Shown here piece after piece: positions 20,345 through 29,468 of a stretch of DNA of 64,000 nt. The stretch lies in the NCBI GenBank assembly GCA_027493775.1, contig JAOSKE010000001.1, forward strand, positions 62,001 through 126,000. The letters run 5' to 3'. The position numbers and the translations under genes are program-made. The DNA comes from Kiritimatiellia bacterium. GTDB taxonomy: Bacteria; Verrucomicrobiota; Kiritimatiellia; CAIVKH01. The notes under the pieces are model-generated. The model ran no database searches, was not told the DNA's origin, and saw nothing but the letters and a program-made list of their open reading frames with translations. The stretch's first letter is position 1. Each line of letters begins with the position of its first letter.

Positions 20345-20816
20345 CGAAAAGGGGTTTCAGTTTTGCGTAGAGTTCGTCCATCGCCTCGGGAATGACGGTG
20401 ACGCCGCCGAGGACGGGCATGATGTTGGTGTCGCCGTTCCATCGCGGGACGATATGTTGGTGCAGATGCTCTTTTAGTCCCGCGCCCGCCGCTTCACCGA
20501 GGTTGTAGCCGATGTTGAAGCCGTGCGGTTTCATAATTTCGCGCAGGATGCGAAGTGACTTTACCGTCAGCTCCATTATTTCGCTTCGCTCTTCGGCGGA
20601 GAGTTCGGGGAGATCGGCGGTGTGGCGGTGGGGGCAGATCATCAAGTGTCCGCCGGTGTAGGGGAAGCGGTTCATCACGACGGCGCAGGTTGGCCCGCGC
20701 CAGAGAATGCGATTTTTCGCGTCGTCGGCCTCGTTGAACATTTCGCAAAGGAAACAGGTCCCGTCTTTCGGGCCGAGGATGTATTCGATTCGCCAGGGCG
20801 CCCAGATATTGCTCAT
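20337..20816 (-). CDS. HIT-family nucleotide hydrolase/transferase
   Basis: 159 residues. The histidine triad is clear (EHLHQHIVPRW) and an N-terminal CFLC pair is the usual zinc half-site in this subfamily. Members cleave or transfer nucleotides (AP4A-phosphorylase/FHIT-like). It is first in the minus-strand group before phoH and overlaps it by 8 nt. A promoter candidate lies about 50 bp upstream. Confidence 0.9.
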   Translation of the reverse strand: MSNIWAPWRIEYILGPKDGTCFLCEMFNEADDAKNRILWRGPTCAVVMNRFPYTGGHLMICPHRHTADLPELSAEERSEIMELTVKSLRILREIMKPHGFNIGYNLGEAAGAGLKEHLHQHIVPRWNGDTNIMPVLGGVTVIPEAMDELYAKLKPLFDA

Positions 20817-20867
20817 CGTATGCTGTGGGGCGGCAGGGCTGGTTTGACGTGGTTAGTCATATCGGGC

Positions 20868-20895
20868 AGTCTAGTGCCCCTTTATACGGTGTCAA
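20868..20895 (-). promoter_or_regulatory. sigma-70-like promoter for HIT-phoH group
   Basis: Minus-strand TTGACA (20890-20895), 16-bp spacer, TAGACT (20868-20873; 4 of 6). The predicted start is ~40-45 nt ahead of the HIT ATG. The -35 box abuts the start codon of the divergent peptidase gene. Confidence 0.45.
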
Positions 20896-20896
20896 G

Positions 20897-21760
20897 GTGA
20901 GCCACTTTTTAACGAAACGTCGGGCGCTTGTTGTCTGGGCCTGCGCTGCGCTGCTGTTTGTGTTGGCGTGGTGGTGGCGCACGGGCAGTATGGCCGCGCC
21001 GGATCGTGTACTTTCGCCGCTTGCGCGGCGCACGATCCGGACCTCTTCGCCGCCGATGCAGCGTGTTCGGGGTGAGTTTGTCCGTGTCTATGCTACGAAT
21101 GCGGTGATGGCGTCTGCGATTTTGGACGAGGCCGAATTTTCGATTGGGGAAATTTCGCGCCGCCTCGGGGTTGCGGGTTCGAAGCGGCCCGTGCGCATTC
21201 TGCTGCTTGGCGATTTCGAGTTGATACAACGGGAGGGTTTTCGTCCGGACAGTCTCGCTATTAATTTTGGGGACGAAATTTTTCTGAAAGACGATGCGGG
21301 TCAACTCGCGCGACCGGATCGCGTGACGCATGAGCTGGTTCATTTTGTGCTGAGGGAGGCGTATGGCTCGCAAATCCCGCTTTGGCTGGACGAAGGATTG
21401 GCGGCCCGCCTGGGTTTGGCGGTGAGTAAAAGCTATCGCGCGTCGCGTGGGCGTCGTGTGACGGGTCGCCGTCCCGGTTTGTCGGCGGATCGAATGGATA
21501 CGCTGGAGGTCTTGACGAGGCGTCATACGCTCCCGGATGATCCGGAGGATGCGGCAGTTTTTTATCGAGCTTCCGAGGAACTTGTCGGCATTATCGAAGA
21601 TTCGATTGGCACATCCCGGATGCCTGCCTACATTGCCGAGGTGGCGGAAGGCGAGGATTGGCGCGCGGCGCTGAACGCGCGATTGGATGGTTCGCCGCTG
21701 ATTAATGTTAGTCTGGAAGAAGCGGTGCGGAAGCGAGTCACGTCGCAGAGAGATTTTTGA
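20897..21760 (+). CDS. membrane-anchored HExxH peptidase-like protein
   Basis: 287 residues from a GTG at 20897, which places a single membrane anchor (VVWACAALLFVLAWWW) near the N-terminus. The zinc motif HELVHFVLREAY is followed 20 residues later by LWLDEGLAARL, giving HExxH...E of MA-clan (gluzincin-type) metallopeptidases. The catalytic domain is expected in the periplasm. The target is unknown. Its stop overlaps the holA ATG by one base. An upstream in-frame start (20825) is possible but would hide the anchor behind an unlikely leader. Confidence 0.7.
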   Translation: MSHFLTKRRALVVWACAALLFVLAWWWRTGSMAAPDRVLSPLARRTIRTSSPPMQRVRGEFVRVYATNAVMASAILDEAEFSIGEISRRLGVAGSKRPVRILLLGDFELIQREGFRPDSLAINFGDEIFLKDDAGQLARPDRVTHELVHFVLREAYGSQIPLWLDEGLAARLGLAVSKSYRASRGRRVTGRRPGLSADRMDTLEVLTRRHTLPDDPEDAAVFYRASEELVGIIEDSIGTSRMPAYIAEVAEGEDWRAALNARLDGSPLINVSLEEAVRKRVTSQRDF

Positions 21761-22920
21761 TGGCAAAAAAGAGTGCAAAAGAAACGCAGCCGGAATTGGG
21801 TACGCCGAAGGAGACGTCGGTGTGGCTGATTTGGGGCGGCGATGAATTTCTGGTTAGTCGCCATGCGCGTGAGCTGACTGATCGCTTGTGTCCGCCCGCC
21901 GAGCAGGCGCTCGGGTTGGAAGTGATTGACGCGCGTGCGGAAACCAAGGACCCGGCGGTCATGGCGTTGCAGCGGTGCCGGGGCGCTCTGAACACCGTCG
22001 GATTTTTCGGCGCATCAAAAACCATTTGGCTGCGCGACGCCGATTTTTTCAGCGACACAAAGGTGGGGCGGCTCGCCGCAGTGAAGGGGGAGGTCGCGAA
22101 GCTGGCGGAGATTATCAAGGGTGGTTTGTTGGATGGCCAGCGGCTGGTCATCAGCGCGTCGAAAGTGGATCGCCGCTCCGCGTTTTACAAGGCGTGTCAG
22201 GCGAATGGCGAGGTGATCGAGTTCGGTGTTCCTGAAAAATCGTATGAGCAGGAAAAATATGCGGCGGAGATTGTGAACACCCTGCTGCGCGGAGCGGGTT
22301 TGAAAGCTACGCGTGGAGCGATAGACGATATTGTGGGGAAGGTCGGCGGCCAGTCGCGGTTGATTCACCAAGAAGTTGAAAAGCTGCGCAACTATGTTGG
22401 CGACCGCAAGGAGATCACGGAGGAGGACACGCGCCTAATCGTATCCGCTTCGCGCGAGGCCGCCGGATGGGACCTTGCGGATGCGTTGGGCGAGCGGAAT
22501 ATCGCGAAGGCGCTGGATACGCTGCGCCAGTTGTTGTCCCAAAACGAGAAGGCGTTTGTTCTGATCATGGGGCTGCAAAATCGGGTGCGCGAGCTGACCG
22601 TTTTTCGCGCGTGTCTGGATCAACGCTGGCTGCAATTGCAGGGGCAGGCGCCCTGGCAGAAGGCGATTTGGCACGGCGCGGGTGATGCGTCGCATCTTTT
22701 TGATTCGCTTCCCGACACGTTGCAACCCGAGCGGATGAATCCGTGGCGCGCAGGGCGGCTGGCGGCCCAGGCGGGCGCCTACACGCGCGCCGAGTTGGCG
22801 CGTGCGCAGCAGGTGTTGCTCGACGCGCACGAGGCGATGTTGCGGAGCAGCGCTCCGCATGAATTGCTTCTGGAGCTGGCGTTGGTTAGGATTATGGGAA
22901 CACAGCGTTATGCCGCATAA
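21760..22920 (+). CDS. holA: DNA polymerase III subunit delta
   Basis: 386 residues. The pattern fits the clamp-loader delta subunit: WLIWGGDEFLVSRHARELTD at the N-terminus, GFFGASKTIWLRDADFF, LLDGQRLVISASKVDRRSAFYK, then a C-terminal collar domain (LRQLLSQNEKAFVLIMGLQNRVREL). Delta opens the beta clamp for loading. The ATG at 21760 overlaps the upstream TGA by one base (a TTG just before it is less likely). Its end overlaps the next gene. Confidence 0.82.
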   Translation: MAKKSAKETQPELGTPKETSVWLIWGGDEFLVSRHARELTDRLCPPAEQALGLEVIDARAETKDPAVMALQRCRGALNTVGFFGASKTIWLRDADFFSDTKVGRLAAVKGEVAKLAEIIKGGLLDGQRLVISASKVDRRSAFYKACQANGEVIEFGVPEKSYEQEKYAAEIVNTLLRGAGLKATRGAIDDIVGKVGGQSRLIHQEVEKLRNYVGDRKEITEEDTRLIVSASREAAGWDLADALGERNIAKALDTLRQLLSQNEKAFVLIMGLQNRVRELTVFRACLDQRWLQLQGQAPWQKAIWHGAGDASHLFDSLPDTLQPERMNPWRAGRLAAQAGAYTRAELARAQQVLLDAHEAMLRSSAPHELLLELALVRIMGTQRYAA

Positions 22921-23770
22921 ATACCCTATACTCCTGACCGCTCTTTGCCTGTTTTGGGGAATCCTTTGCACGGATGCACGGGCGGATTCTGCGCAGCCCA
23001 AGCTCTGGTTCGATGTGGGGGAGGAGCTGGTGTACTCCATTCACTGGGGAGTGATTCGCGTGGCGGAAACACGGGTGACGACGGAGTGGATCGAGGAGGA
23101 TGGCCGGAAGCTGATTGCGATCCGCTACCGCACCCGGAGCAATTCGTTTCTAAACAAGATTTATCGGGTGGACGACGTGATCGAGGCGGTGATTGACCCC
23201 GGCCCGTTTCTTCCCGTGCGCTTTACGAAGACATTGAGTGAAGGGAAGTACAGGACGGACGAGGTGACCGTCTTCGACCACGCGGCGGGCAAGGCCTATT
23301 GGAAGAATCGGTATCGAAACAGCGAAAAGGAATTCGATATTGAGTCGGACACCCGAGACCTAGTCACGTTTATGTACTACATGCGCCAACACGAATTTGA
23401 AACGGGCGAGAAGGTGACGTATCGCGTGATGGCCGACGAAAAAATTTACGATGTGTTTCTCGATGTCGGGTCGGTGGATACGTTGAAGACCGACAAATTC
23501 GGGAAGGTGAAAAGCGTGCGCATTACGCCTGAGGCCGCGTTTGAGGGATTATTTGTCCGCAAAGGCAAGATTATCGTTTGGGTTTCGCGGGACGAGCGCC
23601 GGGTCGCAACGCGTGTGCAGGCGACGGTGCCGGTGGCGGACATTCACATTAATTTGTCCGAGGTGCTGGGGCCGGGTAATGACCGCTGGGTGGGCGGGAA
23701 CGGAACCCCGGCCAAAACAGAAGCTGCGGCTGCCGTGAAACAGGAGGCTGAACGTGACGATCAGTCGTGA
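22910..23770 (+). CDS. exported DUF3108 protein (paralogue 1)
   Basis: 286 residues with a signal peptide (MPHKYPILLTALCLFWGILCTDARA). The mature part starts PKLWFDVGEELVYSIHWGVIRVAETRV, as in DUF3108 proteins, and includes YRTRSNSFLNKIYRVDDVIEAVIDP. These are presumed periplasmic beta-barrel-like lipid or polysaccharide handling proteins, but the function is not established. It overlaps holA by 11 nt and hldA by 17 nt. A second paralogue lies at 25677-26477. Confidence 0.78.
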   Translation: MPHKYPILLTALCLFWGILCTDARADSAQPKLWFDVGEELVYSIHWGVIRVAETRVTTEWIEEDGRKLIAIRYRTRSNSFLNKIYRVDDVIEAVIDPGPFLPVRFTKTLSEGKYRTDEVTVFDHAAGKAYWKNRYRNSEKEFDIESDTRDLVTFMYYMRQHEFETGEKVTYRVMADEKIYDVFLDVGSVDTLKTDKFGKVKSVRITPEAAFEGLFVRKGKIIVWVSRDERRVATRVQATVPVADIHINLSEVLGPGNDRWVGGNGTPAKTEAAAAVKQEAERDDQS

Positions 23771-24755
23771 GAAGGCGCGCGCCATAACCGCGCGATTTTC
23801 CAAACAGAAGTTGTTAGTCGTGGGCGACCTGATGCTCGACCACTATATTTATGGTCAGGTCAGCCGCATTTCGCCCGAGGCACCGGTGCCGGTGCTTCGC
23901 GTGACGAAAGAAAGCAGCGTGCCGGGCGGCGCGTGCAACGCCGCAGTGAATGTGCGCACGATGGGTGGCGCGGCGGCGGTGGCCGGGGTGATGGGACGCG
24001 ATGAGCATGGCCGCTCGTTGCTGCGTTTGCTGCAAAAGAGCGGGGTGGGGACGGATGCGGTTCTCCGCCTCGGTACAGTTCCGACCACCGTGAAGACTCG
24101 TATTGTTGCCGAGCGCCAGCAGGTTGTCCGCGTGGATTGGGAAAAACACGCGCAGTTGGGGCCGCGCCAGTTGAGTGACTTTGCGCGACGGCTGGAGCTT
24201 GCCACGCAGGGCGTGACCGCCGCGATTATTGAGGATTACGGCAAGGGCGTCGTACACCAATCCGTCGTGGATGCCTTGATGGCGATTGCGCGCGAGAAGA
24301 AGATTCCGGTCGGGCTTGATCCGAAAGATAATTACGAATTGAAGATTGATGGGCTTACACTTGCCAAGCCGAATCGGAAGGAAGCATTTGCCCATGCCGG
24401 GGTGAAAGATTCCGGGCCGCATGATGATCCGCTCCAGGATCGCGCACTGCTGAACGTTGCGGAGATTCTTTTGCAAAAATGGAAGCCCCGGATGTTGATG
24501 ATTACGCTCGGCGGCCACGGGCTGCTGCTCGCTTCGGAAGGCGCGTCGCCTATTCACGTCCCGACCCGCGCGCGGGAGGTGTTCGATTTGAGCGGCGCGG
24601 GAGACACCGTCATTGCCACCTGTATGCTGGCGTTGGCTTCGGGCGCGGATTTTGAAACCGCTGCGGAACTCGCAAACTACGCCGCCGGGGTGGTTGTCGC
24701 CAAACTTGGCACCGCGACCTGCACGACGGATGAGCTGCTGGCTTACATTCGCTGA
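23754..24755 (+). CDS. hldA: D-glycero-beta-D-manno-heptose-7-phosphate kinase
   Basis: 333 residues of the PfkB/ribokinase fold. Visible: [29 protein letters not shown], the GKGVVH segment and the [11 protein letters not shown] anion-hole/catalytic motif. It phosphorylates heptose-7-phosphate at C1 in ADP-heptose synthesis for LPS core. It is the kinase half only (RfaE1/HldA); the nucleotidyltransferase domain of HldE is not attached. The GTG at 23754 is preceded by AGGAGG, a strong site that fixes the start. Confidence 0.9.
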   Translation: MTISREKARAITARFSKQKLLVVGDLMLDHYIYGQVSRISPEAPVPVLRVTKESSVPGGACNAAVNVRTMGGAAAVAGVMGRDEHGRSLLRLLQKSGVGTDAVLRLGTVPTTVKTRIVAERQQVVRVDWEKHAQLGPRQLSDFARRLELATQGVTAAIIEDYGKGVVHQSVVDALMAIAREKKIPVGLDPKDNYELKIDGLTLAKPNRKEAFAHAGVKDSGPHDDPLQDRALLNVAEILLQKWKPRMLMITLGGHGLLLASEGASPIHVPTRAREVFDLSGAGDTVIATCMLALASGADFETAAELANYAAGVVVAKLGTATCTTDELLAYIR

Positions 24756-24757
24756 CC

Positions 24758-25514
24758 ATGTCCGCCGTCATTGTCATTCCCGCCCGCTATGGATCAACCC
24801 GACTGCCCGGCAAGCCATTGCTTTTGTTGTGCGGCAAGCCGTTGATTCAGTGGGTCTATGAGCGCGCGTCGCAGAGCAAGCTTGCGACGCAGGTGCGCGT
24901 TGCGACGGACGACGAGCGGATTTTTTCGCGTCGTTCGCATGTTCGGCGGCGAAGCAGTGATGACGCGAACCGACCACCCGTCCGGCACCGACCGCATCGC
25001 GGAAGCTGTGCGCGATACGGACGCGGGTGTGGTGATCAATGTGCAGGGCGATGAGCCGTTGATTGAGCCGGAGTTGATTGATTCGCTGGTGGATACCTTC
25101 GCGTCGTCGGAAGATTGGGACATGGCGACCGCCGCGTCGCCGATCGGCTCGGAGGACGATTTGCGGAATCACGCCGTTGTCAAAGTTGTCTGGGGCGAAG
25201 AGCGCCGCGCGTTATATTTTTCGCGCGAGCCGATTCCCCACATCCGTGACGCGCGCAACGTCTCTGAAACGCTCTCCGCGAAATTGCATTGGCGACACAT
25301 CGGTATTTACGGCTACCGCCGCGCCTTCCTTGAAAAACTGGTGAACACCCCGCCTTCGCCCCTAGAACAGGCTGAAAAATTGGAGCAACTCCGCGCACTA
25401 CACATGGGCGCACGAATGAAGGTATTGGAAACCACACACGCCGGCCTTGGTGTGGACACTCCGGACGATATTCCCCGTGCCGAATCCGCCCTCCGCGCCG
25501 CCGGCCTCGCGTGA
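24758..25514 (+). CDS. kdsB: CMP-Kdo synthetase KdsB (frameshift in a T6 run)
   Basis: About 251 residues after joining. The N-terminus is [16 protein letters not shown]; the frame changes in six Ts at 24921-24926 and resumes [20 protein letters not shown], then [11 protein letters not shown]. Removing one T gives [12 protein letters not shown] in one frame. It activates Kdo with CTP for lipid A-core assembly and should be essential in an LPS-bearing cell, so the break is probably a sequence error. It follows hldA by 2 nt, consistent with an LPS-precursor operon. Confidence 0.9.
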
Positions 25515-25524
25515 TAGCGAGGCC
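25503..25524 (+). terminator. hairpin at the end of kdsB
   Basis: GGCCTCGC and GCGAGGCC form an 8-bp stem with a GTGATA loop that includes the kdsB stop. A T-run occurs only ~34 bp later, so its role in termination is uncertain. Confidence 0.4.
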
Positions 25525-25676
25525 GCCTTCGCTGAAGCTTCGGCGAAAATGTGGTGGTTTTTATGACTAACCGTTGCTTGTCAATTCCCTGCGATAGGCG
25601 AGGCGTGGGCGGCTCTTCCTGCCGCTTATTGCTGTTTGCTTCTTCCTGACGGCCTTGGGGCTTTCGAACGTCGCGT

Positions 25677-26477
25677 TCAGATTGTCGGGGATTCAGGCCA
25701 TTTTTCTACCCCTTCGATGGCGTCGAGAATCAGCTTAATCGTGCCGACGGGGGCGTCCACGGAGAGGAAGAGCAGGACGTGGGGTTGTGAGGCGGAAATC
25801 CACAAGTCGCGCGGCACACGGCCGAGAAATAGCGCATCGTCGCCAACTTCCGGGCGCAAGTGGAGGGCGGGGATTGGGCCGTAGCGGTCAGTTTTGAAGG
25901 GTTGTTCTTCTTTGACAACTATTTTGACCGCTGCGGGGCCGGTGTCGCCAGAGACAACGTAATTATTGACTTCCCCGATTTGGAATGAGCTGGCGCGAAG
26001 CAGGTACATGAGCGCAATGATATCGCGGATGTCGCGGGGCGCGTTGTAGGAACGGGATTCGGTTTTCAGGACGTTGCTCCAGTTCACCGTGCCCAGTTCG
26101 CGGTCGAACGTGGTTACATCGCGCTGGATCTTGCCCGCTTCGTTCATGTGTTTTTCAAAACGGATGGACAGCATGTTTGTCGGGTTGACGATGGTTTCAA
26201 GGTAATCGTCAATGCGGTAGATGCGATTCAAGAAGGCGTTTGAGCGAACGTGGATGCGAATGCGCACCGTCGGCGGCGTGTCGGTTGTCCATTCGGAGAC
26301 AATGCGCGCGGTGCCAACGGGAATGACGCCCCATTTCAAGCGGAACAGTAGCGCTTCGCCGACGGGAAAGCCGGGGTAAGGTTGCTCTTCCGTGGTTTCG
26401 TCCATGACACTGCCATTGGCGCGAGACGGCAGGATGAGGCAGCAAAGCGTCAGACAGATGATAAGGAGGCTGCGCAC
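25677..26477 (-). CDS. exported DUF3108 protein (paralogue 2)
   Basis: 266 residues from a GTG at 26477, which starts a signal peptide (VRSLLIICLTLCCLILPSRA). The longer open frame upstream only reads out of frame through the SET gene. The core FPVGEALLFRLKWGVIPVGTARIVSEW and HVRSNAFLNRIYRIDDYLETIVNP is clearly related to paralogue 1 at 22910. Its function is unestablished; a periplasmic location is likely. It is third in a minus-strand run GH31-SET-DUF3108. Confidence 0.75.
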   Translation of the reverse strand: MRSLLIICLTLCCLILPSRANGSVMDETTEEQPYPGFPVGEALLFRLKWGVIPVGTARIVSEWTTDTPPTVRIRIHVRSNAFLNRIYRIDDYLETIVNPTNMLSIRFEKHMNEAGKIQRDVTTFDRELGTVNWSNVLKTESRSYNAPRDIRDIIALMYLLRASSFQIGEVNNYVVSGDTGPAAVKIVVKEEQPFKTDRYGPIPALHLRPEVGDDALFLGRVPRDLWISASQPHVLLFLSVDAPVGTIKLILDAIEGVEKWPESPTI

Positions 26478-26529
26478 AGTTTGACGATAGCGTTTCAACG
26501 GATCTCTTGCCAGAAGGCGTTGGCAGTTT

Positions 26530-27027
26530 TCACGTCTCGGCGGCCCAGCGCAGGACTTGTGCGCGGCGCGAGGGGGGGACGGCGAGCATGGTGCCTCGGC
26601 AGTTTCGCGAGCCGCAACGGCAACGGTGCAGCAGTGCCTCCTCGCGGGTAAAGCATCGGCCCAGCACGAGACCGTAGTCATAAAATAGTTCCTCGCCCGG
26701 CTTAATGTTCCGGAGCGCAAAAACAAACACTCGCTCGCCGTCCTGCATGGTTTCGCAGTTGGGCGCGCAGGAATGGTTGATGTAGCGCGCATCATTTCCG
26801 TCTCTGCTTGGATCAAGAACGTATTTCGCGCTGATGTGAAACAGCTCCGTGTGTCCGTTTTTTTTCTCTTTGTGATCGGACCACAGAACACGTCGGCCCT
26901 TGTATTCGATGATCCGTGCGCCTTTGGGAATTGGCTTTATGGCAAAAACACCTGTCCCGTGCACGGGAGAGCGCCGCGCGACAACGGAGTTTTCGCTGGT
27001 TTGAATGTCGTCCACTTTCTTAACCAC
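26530..27027 (-). CDS. SET-domain protein-lysine methyltransferase-like protein
   Basis: 165 residues, nearly all SET domain: GTGVFAIKPIPKGARIIEYKG, the pseudoknot motif RYINHSCAPNCE, ELFYDYG, and a C-terminal CRCGSRNCRG that resembles the post-SET zinc site. SET proteins transfer methyl groups from SAM to lysine. Bacterial members are scattered; the target here is unknown. Its start overlaps the end of the GH31 gene by 8 nt, so it is likely co-translated. No DNA-binding domain is attached. Confidence 0.85.
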   Translation of the reverse strand: MVKKVDDIQTSENSVVARRSPVHGTGVFAIKPIPKGARIIEYKGRRVLWSDHKEKKNGHTELFHISAKYVLDPSRDGNDARYINHSCAPNCETMQDGERVFVFALRNIKPGEELFYDYGLVLGRCFTREEALLHRCRCGSRNCRGTMLAVPPSRRAQVLRWAAET

Positions 27028-29369
27028 TGATCCAAATCTCCTGTTTCGTTCCGCAAAATGTCCAGCGTCCGCGCTTCACGTTGAGCGGAAGATCATTCAG
27101 TGTCACTTCATCGAAGCGATCATAGAGGACGAAGCGAATTCGGCACGAGCCGAATCCCTCTTGCATGGTCTTTGTTGCCAGAGCGAGTTTTCTCCCCTTG
27201 ACCCGCGCAGTGATTTCAACCGCGCTGCGCCCGCCCTTTTGATAGTCCAGCGTGTCGCCGTCGTCGAAGGCATACACGGTTGTTGCGATGTTTCCCGCGC
27301 GGCGGCGCAGGAAGACATGCGCTTCGATCGTGCGCGGGTTCCAATGATTGTCATGCGGCTCGCCGAAGGTCATGGGGATGATCTGCCCATCGCGTACATA
27401 GAGCGGCGTTTGCAGTTCTGATGGCGCGGCCTTCACTTTTCGTCCGCTGTTGAGCCAACGCCCATCCAGCGCTGACCACCATGAGGCGGAACCGGGGAGC
27501 ACAACGGAACGGGAACGCTCCTTCTCTTGGACAATCGGCGCCTGCATGATTGCGGGGCCGATCATGAATTGATCTTCGACGCGATCTAGGGGCAGCGCTG
27601 GAGTGCTGTCAAAATCGTAAAAGAGCGGACGCAAAATGGCGTCGCCCTGTTCCGCCTGACGGATGAACAGGTTGTAGAGGTAGGGGCGCAGTTTGTAACG
27701 CTGGCGAATGTAGTGTTTGCACACTCGCAGCGTGAGGGCATCGAATGCCCACGGTTCCTGGCGTCGCGTGCCCATCGCGGAGTGGTTCCGGCAGAATGGA
27801 AAGAGGAATCCGGCTTTCTGCCAGTCACGCAACAGTTGTGGGTTCGTGTGATCCGCAAAACCACCGATATCCGGGCCGTTGAAGGGCACGCCGGAGAGCG
27901 CGAGATTGATGGAGCAGGGGATGGAGAGTCGCAGATAGTGATAGTTCGCGACGTTGTCGCCGGTCCAAATGGCGGAGTGTTTCGCCATTCCGAGGTAGCC
28001 TGATCGGCTGATAACAAATGTTCGTTTGCCGGGATGCGCAGCCGCAAATCCTTCCGTCGTTGCCATCGCCATGCCAAGTGCGTACTGATTGTGAAAGGTG
28101 TCGTGATCGCCGCGACCGCGCTGAAAGCGCATCGCATCGTTTTGAACGACGCCGGTGGACGGGTCGTTCATATCAATCCACGCGCCCCGGATGCCGGAGC
28201 TTGCGAATTGTTTCACCCACTTTGCCCACCATGCGCGGCCTTCGCGCAGGGAGAAGTCGGGGAACACGGTATCGCCGGGCCAAACCTGACCGATAAATTC
28301 TTTGCCCTGCGGATTGCGGCAGAAAACATCGTGTTTCTTTCCGTCTTCATACACGTTGTAGCCCGGCTCCTGCTTTACGCCGGGATCGAGAATCGGAATT
28401 AACTTCCGTCCGTTTTTTTCGAGCGTCTTGATCGCCCTGCTCAGCGATGGAAAGTGCGCCTTGTTGAACGTGAACACCTTGAAAGCGTTCATGTAATCAA
28501 TGTCTATCCATAACCCATCGCAGGGAATGCCGTGTTTCTTGAAGTTCTTGTCCAGTTCGAGCATGTCCTGCTCGGATTGGTAGCCCCATCGGCATTGTTG
28601 ATAGCCCAGCGCCCAAACGGGGGGAAGAGGAGTGCGGCCGACGAGGGTTTGAAACTTACGCGTCAAATCTGCGAGGTTGTCCGCGATAAGAATAAACAAA
28701 TCCGCTTCACCATTTTCGGCTACCGAGCGCGATGACTCGTTCGGGAGCGGCACCAAGGTCCATTTGACCTCCGCCGATTTTTATGTGTGCCCCGGTCGAA
28801 ATAAATGCCGCGTGTGGATTGTCCAATAGCAAGCCGATCCAACGGTTTTCGCGCTTAACAATAAGGTAGGGGAATGAGGCGTAATAGGGATCGGGTCGGT
28901 CGTTGGAAATTTCCTGCCAGTGAAAGTCTGCGAATACATCGGTATTCCAGAATTTTGATTGTTTTCCGCTGAGTTCGAGACCGAGCAGCTTCTCGCCCAT
29001 TCCATAAAAGCGATCATCCTCCCGCATGTGAAACAAGAAAAGCGAGCCTTTGCCGCTGACGCCAAATGCGCGTCCTGTTGGAGCAGAGAGCAGGTTCTTA
29101 CCGTCGGCATCAGTTAGGCGAAGCGCAAATGTTTTGTCCAACTGCGCGTTGATCGCGCCACGCTCCCACGCGGTGCGCACGGGGGGAGTAATCCCCGCAA
29201 TGCTCGGATTGTTTGGCCACGGCCCGTGGACGCGGAGTCGAAAAATGTTGCCCGCATAGCGATCCGCCTGCGTGCGCAATTTTGTTTTCGATGCGTACGC
29301 AGTTCCATCGGCTGCGCGGCGTTCGATGTAGTCAAAGTTTGCGGGATGAGGAAATTTTCTAAAGTACAT
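27020..29369 (-). CDS. GH31 alpha-glucosidase-type enzyme (frameshift)
   Basis: About 782 residues after joining. The ATG at 29369 gives MYFRKFPHPANFDYIE with no signal peptide, so it is probably cytoplasmic. The N-terminal beta domain carries FYGMGEKLLGLELSG; the (beta/alpha)8 core has WIDIDYM, the nucleophile block WIDMNDPS (about residue 398) and the acid region SAIWTGDN (about 470). The frame changes near 28713-28716, where a run of four A (minus strand) with one base removed reads GSRNGEADLFIL. GH31 enzymes release alpha-linked glucose or xylose from oligosaccharide ends. Neighbouring GH57 and GH13 enzymes point to alpha-glucan use. Confidence 0.87.
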
Positions 29370-29403
29370 ACACTGGCCCCAAAAGAGTCGAAAAGCTAAA
29401 GGG

Positions 29404-29431
29404 TTGACGCAATTCGTGCAAGCCGTATGAT
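29404..29431 (+). promoter_or_regulatory. sigma-70-like promoter of the secreted-protein/GH57 group
   Basis: TTGACG (29404-29409), 16-bp spacer, TATGAT (29426-29431). A good ribosome site (GGAGGAG) and an ATG at 29469 follow in order. Confidence 0.6.
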
Positions 29432-29468
29432 GGCTCCCGTGTTTTCGGTTGAAGGAGGAGTACGTGGT

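Noticed and set aside
22435..23040. 201-codon minus-strand frame opposite holA and the DUF3108 gene
   Set aside because: It spans two real plus-strand genes and has no protein-family features.
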